Shown in pieces: positions 26,902 through 33,128 of a stretch of 33,128 nucleotides of DNA. Every line of letters starts with the position of its first letter. Position 1 is the stretch's first letter. The DNA is from Anaerolineae bacterium. Its GTDB lineage: Bacteria > Chloroflexota > Anaerolineae > Aggregatilineales > Phototrophicaceae. A program made the translations under genes and the position numbers. Below the pieces are notes generated by a model that saw only the letters and a program-made list of their open reading frames with translations, had not been told where the DNA came from and searched no databases. The stretch is taken from NCBI GenBank assembly GCA_013821665.1, contig JACDGI010000010.1:1-33128 (forward strand). Reading direction: 5' to 3'.

Positions 26902-26996
26902 TTTAACCACAGAGACACAAAGAACACCCAGATCAATGCGGAGAGTGTTAACCGCAGAGTCACAGAGAACGCGGAGATTAAGACAGAGAAAAGTAG
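26902..26996 (+). repeat. CGCAGAG-type intergenic repeat (copy 4, double)
   Basis: tttaaccacagagacacaaagaacacccagatcaatgcggagagtgttaaccgcagagtcacagagaacgcggagattaagacagagaaa upstream of the M20 peptidase. Confidence 0.8.
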
Positions 26997-27090
26997 AGAT
27001 CGCATCATTCATAGAGAAATTATAGCACAGAAGTTCTTATTTGATGGTTCGAGTTTACAAACCTTTTAGGCACAGAAAAGACATACGCTG

Positions 27091-28380
27091 ATGATTGATG
27101 CGGTGGTGTTGTTGCAGGAATTGGTGAAAATTCCATCACCGAATTTGCCGGGGGATACACGAGCGATTGCGGCTTATATTGCCGAGGTGATGCGCGAGGC
27201 GGGGTGCATGGTGAAGATGCTTGCACCGGAGCAAAAACCAGAGGCGCAAAGTGTGGTGGCGACATTTGGTCAAGGTGCGCCGGTGATTATGCTGCACGCA
27301 CATATTGATACGGTGCCGATTGCGGTGAATGAGGCACAGCGCTGGAGTGTCGATCCGTATGCAGCGGTGATTCAAGAAGGGAAACTTTACGGCAAAGGCA
27401 GTGTGGATGATAAAGCGCCGTTGGCCGCGATGATGGCGGTGATTTTGGAGAAAGCGCATCCTCTCCCCCTAACCCCCTCTCCGCTGCGCAGCGAGAGGGA
27501 ACCAGAAAATGCAAAACCTCTTTCTCAACACGGAAACGAGGGGGAACAAATAGAGGGGACGTTAGTGCTGGTGGCGGCGGCGGAAGAGGAAACAGGTGGA
27601 GTGTTAGGTACCAAATGGCTGGCAGAAAATGGGCATCTGCCAATGTGTGATTTTATTGTGGTGGGCGAGCAAACGCATAACCATGTAGCGACAGCGCATA
27701 AGGGTGTGATGCGTGCGACGGTTCGCGCTACTGGACGGTCGGTTCATGCGACCAACCCTGACCGGGGTGTGAATGCGATCACAGCGATGGCGAAGGCAGT
27801 TCTGGCGCTGGATGCTTACCACAAGGAACTGGCAACGCGACCGCATCCGATTGTGGGCGTTCCGACTTGCAATGTGGGCGTGATTCAAGGTGGGAGTACA
27901 GCGAACGCGGTGCCGGATAGCTGCGTGGTTTATCTCGACCGTCGAATGGTTCCCGGTGAAAATCCAGCGGTGGTGCAGGATGAAATGCGAGCGGTAATCG
28001 ATGGAGTCGATGCAGGTGAGGCAACGCTCAGCATTGGCGAGTTCCAAACCTCAAACTGGTTTGAATCGACGGCAGTATCAGCGTTGGCGCAGACATTTTT
28101 GGGATGTGTGGAGGGGGAGTTCAGAAAAACCCTCGCCCCCCAGCCCCCTCTCCCTCATGGCGAGGGGGAGTCAGAAAATCCTTATTATCCGGGGCCGATT
28201 GGGTATTTGCCGGGAAGTGATGCCAAACATCTGACAGGCGTGACGCGCGGTGAGATGATCATCTTCGGGCCGGGGAGCTATGAGGTGGCTCACGCGTTTG
28301 ACGAATATGTGGATGTGAAAGAGTTTGCAAGTACAGTGAATATCCTACGGGCATTTGTGGAACATACAATACGGGATTAA
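27091..28380 (+). CDS. M20 family metallopeptidase (ArgE/DapE-like)
   Basis: 'VIMLHAHIDTVPIAVN', 'LYGKGSVDDKAPLAAMMAVIL', 'LVAAAEEETGGVLGTKWL', 'TCNVGVIQGGSTANAVPDSCVVYLDRR', 'YLPGSDAKHL'. Contains two palindromic insertions. Confidence 0.93.
   Translation: MIDAVVLLQELVKIPSPNLPGDTRAIAAYIAEVMREAGCMVKMLAPEQKPEAQSVVATFGQGAPVIMLHAHIDTVPIAVNEAQRWSVDPYAAVIQEGKLYGKGSVDDKAPLAAMMAVILEKAHPLPLTPSPLRSEREPENAKPLSQHGNEGEQIEGTLVLVAAAEEETGGVLGTKWLAENGHLPMCDFIVVGEQTHNHVATAHKGVMRATVRATGRSVHATNPDRGVNAITAMAKAVLALDAYHKELATRPHPIVGVPTCNVGVIQGGSTANAVPDSCVVYLDRRMVPGENPAVVQDEMRAVIDGVDAGEATLSIGEFQTSNWFESTAVSALAQTFLGCVEGEFRKTLAPQPPLPHGEGESENPYYPGPIGYLPGSDAKHLTGVTRGEMIIFGPGSYEVAHAFDEYVDVKEFASTVNILRAFVEHTIRD
27454..27557 (+). 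repeat. GC-rich palindromic element inserted in frame in the M20 peptidase gene
   Basis: Core hairpin CCCTCT-c-CGCTGC/GCAGCG-AGAGGG (27475-27499); encodes HPLPLTPSPLRSEREPENAKPLSQHGNEGEQIE. Confidence 0.75.
28111..28179 (+). repeat. Second palindromic element inserted in frame in the M20 peptidase gene
   Basis: Hairpin CCCTCGCC (28130-28137) / GGCGAGGG (28159-28166), flanked by near-identical GAGGGGGAG(T)TCAGAAAA. Confidence 0.75.
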
Positions 28381-28455
28381 TCGCCAAGACGCAGAGAGAT
28401 ACACGAGTTTAACCGCAGAGGCGCAGAGAACGCCGAGAGTAAACAGAGCAGAGAA
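28381..28455 (+). repeat. CGCAGAG-type intergenic repeat (copy 5, double)
   Basis: tcgccaagacgcagagagatacacgagtttaaccgcagaggcgcagagaacgccgagagtaaacagagcagagaaa upstream of the amidohydrolase. Confidence 0.8.
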
Positions 28456-28481
28456 ATCAATATAACCATTGGAAAACTAAC

Positions 28482-29882
28482 GTGGAATTTGAAACCCTGA
28501 TTATCAACGGCGACGTGGTGACCGAAACAAGAATCGAACAACTCGACATCGGTATTCGTGGAGGGCAGATTGCAGCCCTGCTGGCTCGTGGAACAGCGGT
28601 GACAGCCAACGAAGTGATCGATGCAGAGGGGGAGCTGGTCATTCCGGGCGCGATTGACATCCACTTCCACTGCCGTGCGCCAGCGTATCCACAGCGCGGG
28701 GATTTCGCGACGGAAACCCGCGCGGCTGCGGCTGGCGGCGTGACAACCATTTTCGAGATGCCAATTTCCAAACCGTGCTGCGCGACCGGTGATATTTTCC
28801 GAGCACGAAAGGCACTGGGCGAGGCGGATTCGTATGTGAACTTCGCGTTGTATGGCGCACCGGGTTTGCTGGATCGCAAAGAAATCGCGGATATGGCGAA
28901 CGAAGGCGCAATTGGTTTCAAGATCTTTATGACCGGCGCACCGGCAGGACGCAACGATGAATTCGAGGGCTTGTGTTTGCCGCAGGTGCCGGAACTTTAT
29001 CAAGCGATGAAGCTGGTGGCGGAGACCGGATTGGTATGCGTGGTTCATGCCGAGAATGACCAACTTTTGGAGTGGCATACGGCGCAAATGATGGCCGCTA
29101 AACGTAATGATGTGGCGGCACACGGCGAATCCCGTCCACCGCATGTAGAGGCGCTGGCGGTGGCGACATTGTTAACGCTGAACCAAACGGCAGGGATGCA
29201 ACTGCATATCGCGCACATGACATCCAAAGAGACGTTGGATGTATTCCGGCAGTTCAAGCAAGCTGGCGCAAAAGCCACAGCGGAGACCTGCCCCCAATAT
29301 TTATTTTTCACCGAGGCAGATATGGAGCGCGTAGGGCCGTATGCCAAGATTAATCCACCGCTGCGGAAGCAAGAAGATGTCGAGGCGTTGTGGGGTGGCA
29401 TTGAAGATGGCATGTTAATGGTGGTGACGACTGATCACTCGCCGTTTACAGTCGAGGAAAAGGAACGGGCGAGGACGGACATCTGGCGAACGCCGCCGGG
29501 TGCACCGGGTGTCGAGGAATTGGTACTGGGAATGATGGATGCAGCGCTTAAAGGACGGCTGACGATTCCACAAGCAGTGGCATTGGTTAGTACCAACGGC
29601 GCGAAACGCTTCGGGATTTATCCGCAAAAAGGTGCGATTGCAGTAGGGACAGACGCGGATATTGTGATTTATGATCCGCAGCAGACGACGACGATTCAGC
29701 CGGACATGCTGTTCAGTAAGGCGAAGGATTGTGACAAGCTGTACGCGGGAATGACCTTCCAAGGCAAGGTCATGCGGACGATTGTGAACGGGACAACCGT
29801 GTTCGTGGATGGCGAAGTGGTGGGCAAACGTGGCGGGGGAAAATTCGTCCGACCCAATGCGAACCTCGTGCAGGAACTTTAA
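28482..29882 (+). CDS. Allantoinase/dihydroorotase/dihydropyrimidinase-like amidohydrolase
   Basis: 'VIPGAIDIHFHCRAPAYPQRGDFATETRAAAAGGVTTIFEMP', 'GAIGFKIFMT' (carbamylated-Lys position), 'CVVHAEN', 'LHIAHMTS', 'VVTTDHSPF'. GTG start. Confidence 0.93.
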   Translation: MEFETLIINGDVVTETRIEQLDIGIRGGQIAALLARGTAVTANEVIDAEGELVIPGAIDIHFHCRAPAYPQRGDFATETRAAAAGGVTTIFEMPISKPCCATGDIFRARKALGEADSYVNFALYGAPGLLDRKEIADMANEGAIGFKIFMTGAPAGRNDEFEGLCLPQVPELYQAMKLVAETGLVCVVHAENDQLLEWHTAQMMAAKRNDVAAHGESRPPHVEALAVATLLTLNQTAGMQLHIAHMTSKETLDVFRQFKQAGAKATAETCPQYLFFTEADMERVGPYAKINPPLRKQEDVEALWGGIEDGMLMVVTTDHSPFTVEEKERARTDIWRTPPGAPGVEELVLGMMDAALKGRLTIPQAVALVSTNGAKRFGIYPQKGAIAVGTDADIVIYDPQQTTTIQPDMLFSKAKDCDKLYAGMTFQGKVMRTIVNGTTVFVDGEVVGKRGGGKFVRPNANLVQEL

Positions 29883-29894
29883 GGCAAATACGGA

Positions 29895-29966
29895 TTAACC
29901 ACAGAGACACAGAGTAAAGCAGAGAAGAATTAACCTCAGAGATGCAGAGAGTTAAGAGAAAAGCAA
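29895..29966 (+). repeat. CGCAGAG-type intergenic repeat (copy 6, double)
   Basis: attaaccacagagacacagagtaaagcagagaagaattaacctcagagatgcagagagttaagagaaaag upstream of the M14 peptidase. Confidence 0.75.
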
Positions 29967-29970
29967 AGCG

Positions 29971-31719
29971 ATGAGCTACAACATTGAATTCGGGGAATAT
30001 TTTCTGTTTGATGAGCTGACGAGTCATTTGAAGGCGCTGGCGAATAGTTATCCGGCACTGGCAACGTTGGAGTCGTTGGGAAAAAGTTGGCGCGAGCGTG
30101 ACATCTGGTGCCTGACGATCACCAACAGCGCGACCGGTGAACATACGACTAAACCGGCCTTTTATATCGATGCACATATCCACGCGGAAGAAGTGACTAC
30201 ATCGCATACGGCGCTGTATACGATCTGGTATCTGCTGACGAATTATGGAAGCGATGCGCAAGTCACTTGGCTGCTGGATAACACCACGTTTTATATCATC
30301 CCACGACTGAATCCGGACGGCGCAGAAATCAGTTTGACGACGGCCCATCATTGGTGTGGGAACGGGCGCTATCTACCGGGCGAGGAACAGACGCACGGTT
30401 TGTGCCAGCAGGACATCAACGGTGATGGATTGATTGTGCAAATGCGCATCAAAGATGACGCGGGCGAGTGGAAAATTTCCAAGGATGACCCGCGCTTGAT
30501 GATCCAACGGCAAGCGGGCGAAATCGGTGATGGGCCTTATTACCGCTTGTATCGCGAGGGGTTGATCAAGGGCGATTGGGACGGCGTGACGATTGATATT
30601 GAACGTCCGCGCGACGGCAACCTGAACCGCAATTTTCCCGCCGGATGGTGGTCGGAGCAGCGTCAATATGGCGCGGGTGATTTACCACTTTCAGAGCCAG
30701 AAGCGCTGGCTTGCGCACAATTTATTTTAAGTCACCCGAATATCGCGGGGATGCAGTGCTATCACACGCATGGCGGTTTACATCTACGACCATCGTTGAT
30801 CGCACCGGATGCGACGTTACCAAGAAGTGATCTGGCACTCATCAAACGGATCGGAGCGATGGGTACGGCTATCACCGGTTATCCAACCATTTCGGTGTAT
30901 GAGGAATTTACCAGTGATCCCGACAATCCACGGACGGGGTCGTTGATGCAGTGGTCATATGACGAGATGGGCATCATCACCTTCTCGACGGAGTTGTGGA
31001 ACCCTGAGTTGGCGGCGGGTTTGCAAGATCCGGCGAAGTATCAAATCCGAGCGCGTTCGACCGAGGATGAAGTTAAGCTGCTCAAATATAACGATGAGCA
31101 TCTGGGCGGCAAAGGCTTTGTAAATTGGGAGCCATTTGAGCATCCGCAGTTGGGTTCAATTGAGATTGGCGGATGGACGCATATGTATACCTTCCGCAAT
31201 CCGCCGCCAGCATCCATGGCGACAACTGAGAAGGCACGAAATTTCCTTCGGGATACGATCCACAATAACTGCTTATTCACGCTCAAACATGCGGCTTGTA
31301 CACCTTTGGTACAAATCGAGTCAGTGAAGGCCGAATCACTGGGTGCGAATTTATATAAGGTAACGACGGTGGTGGCGAATGTGGGTTTCCTGCCGACGAA
31401 TATGACGGCACGGGCATTGAAGCATGGGACGGCGGGAAGTGTGAAAGCAGAATTACAGTTATCCCCTCCTCCCAGCCCCCTCTCTGCGAAGCGGGGAGGG
31501 GGAGAAGTCCAATTGATTATGAACGCACAAAGTCAAGATCTAGGGCATTTAGCGGGGCGTGATGAACGGGTGGCGACGTGGTCACCGTGGATGACAGATT
31601 GGCATCATCCAAAAGGCAAAGCCGAGTGGTTGGTGCGCGGTGATGCGGGCAGTACGATCACGATTACGGCAGGCGCTCAACGGGCGGGATGGAAACAAGC
31701 ATCGGTGACGTTGGAATAG
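29971..31719 (+). CDS. M14 family zinc carboxypeptidase
   Basis: 'YIDAHIHAEEVTT' (HxxE), 'IIPRLNPDGAE', 'GMQCYHTHGG' (His ligand), 'TFSTELWNPE' (catalytic Glu). Confidence 0.92.
   Translation: MSYNIEFGEYFLFDELTSHLKALANSYPALATLESLGKSWRERDIWCLTITNSATGEHTTKPAFYIDAHIHAEEVTTSHTALYTIWYLLTNYGSDAQVTWLLDNTTFYIIPRLNPDGAEISLTTAHHWCGNGRYLPGEEQTHGLCQQDINGDGLIVQMRIKDDAGEWKISKDDPRLMIQRQAGEIGDGPYYRLYREGLIKGDWDGVTIDIERPRDGNLNRNFPAGWWSEQRQYGAGDLPLSEPEALACAQFILSHPNIAGMQCYHTHGGLHLRPSLIAPDATLPRSDLALIKRIGAMGTAITGYPTISVYEEFTSDPDNPRTGSLMQWSYDEMGIITFSTELWNPELAAGLQDPAKYQIRARSTEDEVKLLKYNDEHLGGKGFVNWEPFEHPQLGSIEIGGWTHMYTFRNPPPASMATTEKARNFLRDTIHNNCLFTLKHAACTPLVQIESVKAESLGANLYKVTTVVANVGFLPTNMTARALKHGTAGSVKAELQLSPPPSPLSAKRGGGEVQLIMNAQSQDLGHLAGRDERVATWSPWMTDWHHPKGKAEWLVRGDAGSTITITAGAQRAGWKQASVTLE
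31463..31504 (+). repeat. GC-rich palindromic element inserted in frame in the M14 peptidase gene
   Basis: CCCCTCCTCCCAGCCCCCTCTCTGCGAAGCGGGGAGGGGGAG, encoding LSPPPSPLSAKRGGGE. Confidence 0.7.
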
Positions 31720-31724
31720 GGAGT

Positions 31725-31763
31725 TTGAACCGCCGAGTCGCAGAGAACGCCAAATTCAAGGCA
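31725..31763 (+). repeat. CGCAGAG-type intergenic repeat (copy 7)
   Basis: ttgaaccgccgagtcgcagagaacgccaaattcaaggc after the M14 stop. Confidence 0.75.
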
Positions 31764-31783
31764 TAGCAGCAGGATTTTAAGTA

Positions 31784-31811
31784 AGCGGACGGGATGTATC
31801 CCGTCCCTACA
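31784..31811 (+). repeat. Short stem-loop repeat (copy E): GGACGGGAT-gt-ATCCCGTCCCTACAA
   Basis: Perfect stem followed by CTACAA. Confidence 0.65.
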
Positions 31812-31837
31812 AACGCCATATTTTATGGGTAGAAATA

Positions 31838-32980
31838 ATGCAATTACTCAATGAAGCGTTTTACAGGCGGAAGATCGGGTAGATTCAGGCGCGGATGGAT
31901 GCCGAGCAGTTAGATGGAATGCTGCTGCTGGATGTGCCGAACGTGATTTATGCTTGCGGGTTTTTCCATACGCCATCAGAGCGACCACTGGGGTTATACA
32001 TCCCAAAGAGTGGTGAAGTGGTGTTGTTCGTGCCACTGCTGGAGCAGGAAAACGCGGGCGCAACATGGATTAAAGATATCCGCACTTATTTCGAGTATCC
32101 GGGTGAGGTGCATCCAATTAAATGGATGGTTGAAGAAATTGGTGTTCGAAAGCTAGGAGTGGACACCATCAATGCCCAAGTCCTATACAATATCGGCGGC
32201 GGTGTTCTTCCTTCATCATTGGTCGAGCAGATGCGATGGATCAAAGAACCGGAAGAAATCGCTTTTGTCGAAAAGGCGGCGACTTATGCCGATTATTGCC
32301 TCGAATACATTCTCGAAAACGCGGGCGCGATTATCCGCGATGGCGGAACCGAACTCGATATTTTGAAAGCGTGTATTGGTGCAACATCTGCCAAGATGAA
32401 GGCCGAAGTCGGCGAAATTTTCAAGCTCGGCAGCAGTTCAGTCGTGGGAACTGTCCACAGCGGGCCACGGGCTGCGCTACCACATGGATCACCGATTGAA
32501 CGTAAGCCACAAATTGGTGAACCGATGATCGCAGGGATTGGGGCATCGGTCGGCGGATACCATGCCGAGAGTGGCGCGACATTTGTAATCGGGGAACCGA
32601 AAAACGATGTCATGCGCTGTTTGGAAGCGGCGATGGAGTGTGATCTGGCAGGAATTAAGGCGCTGCGAGTTGGGAATACCTGTACGCAGGTGAATGATGC
32701 GGCGCTGAATGTGCTACGCGAGTATGGATTGGGCGACGCGATCCGTCACCGGATTGGTCACGGGATGGGATTACAAGGACACGAAGGGCCGTGGCTGGCA
32801 CCGGGGGACAATACACCGTTGGTGGCTAACATGGTGTTTTCCAACGAGCCGGGGATTTACCGACCGGGGATTGATGGCTATCGACTCATCGATAGCATGA
32901 TTGTGACCGAGGGCGAGGCTCAAATACCAAGCCGATTCCTCGCAAATCATCCGCCGGAAAAGCGAATTATTGCAGTGTAA
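31838..32980 (+). CDS. M24 family (Xaa-Pro aminopeptidase-like) peptidase; in-frame TAG at 31880-31882 near the N-terminus
   Basis: ORF 31895-32980 has 'RHRIGHGMGLQGHEGPWLAPGDNTPLVANMVFSNEPGIY'. The same frame upstream reads MQLLNEAFYRRKIG*IQARM, the expected N-terminal helix of M24/creatinase proteins. Confidence 0.85.
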
Positions 32981-32992
32981 ATAGCAATACAA

Positions 32993-33030
32993 TTTAACCA
33001 CAGAAACGCAGAGAAAATCAGAGAGAAAAC
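32993..33030 (+). repeat. CGCAGAG-type intergenic repeat (copy 8)
   Basis: tttaaccacagaaacgcagagaaaatcagagagaaaac upstream of the last CDS. Confidence 0.75.
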
Positions 33031-33045
33031 ACGAGGAGAATTATC

Positions 33046-33128
33046 ATGCCTGAACCGGCTGCATGGCGCTACCAAAAAATTATCCGTCCGTTGTTTGACC
33101 TGCCTTCAACGCATCGCATCCTTAAAGG
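33046..33128 (+). CDS. Partial CDS of unknown product (runs off window end)
   Basis: ATG at 33046 after GAGGAGA; MPEPAAWRYQKIIRPLFDLPSTHRILK, open to the window end. Confidence 0.6.
   Translation, partial: MPEPAAWRYQKIIRPLFDLPSTHRILK

Noticed and set aside
29770-30351. 193-aa minus-strand ORF near the M14 gene
   Set aside because: Antisense to two clear genes and crossing a repeat; no family signature.
5490-31882. Genome-wide TAG recoding as the explanation for the two amber interruptions
   Set aside because: Several ordinary genes in the window end at TAG in the expected place, so TAG functions as a stop here.
1-33128. CRISPR arrays, tRNA or rRNA genes
   Set aside because: No regularly spaced identical repeats with unique spacers, and no recognisable tRNA/rRNA segments seen by eye; a dedicated scan was not possible.

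Overview
The window looks like a bacterial chromosome segment, and repeat style and gene content suggest a Chloroflexota-like lineage (inference only). It has about 28 protein-coding genes. Left part: the N-terminal part of a secreted WD40-like protein; an alpha/beta hydrolase divergent from a WYL regulator; an aldo/keto reductase divergent from an XRE/MmyB-type regulator with an in-frame amber stop; and a central-carbon group (isocitrate/isopropylmalate dehydrogenase-like, HTH-citrate synthase fusion, HMGL-like DRE-TIM synthase). An IS4-like insertion sequence with 17-bp terminal inverted repeats follows. The right two thirds is a divergent accessory locus centred on a GntR/FCD regulator. Leftward genes: NAD epimerase, two Gfo/Idh/MocA oxidoreductases, peptide-type ABC SBP and two permeases without ATPases, and a TIM-barrel protein. 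Rightward genes: a tandem DUF4438 pair, VOC protein, Ldh-family dehydrogenase, a truncated aminotransferase-like protein lacking the PLP lysine, a full aminotransferase, M20 peptidase, allantoinase/dihydroorotase-like amidohydrolase, M14 carboxypeptidase and M24 peptidase. Most notable: (i) GC-rich palindromic elements inserted in frame in two peptidase genes at three sites, resembling Rickettsia palindromic elements; (ii) a 'TTAACCGCAGAGACGCAGAGAACGC..AAGGCAGAGAAA' repeat at eight sites, upstream of and co-oriented with downstream genes; (iii) a covarying stem-loop family ending CCCTAC; (iv) face-to-face consensus promoters around a 7-bp-iteron/palindrome operator at the GntR/DUF4438 junction; (v) two in-frame amber interruptions; (vi) a pseudo-aminotransferase next to an intact one. 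All assignments come from reading the sequence; no database searches were run.
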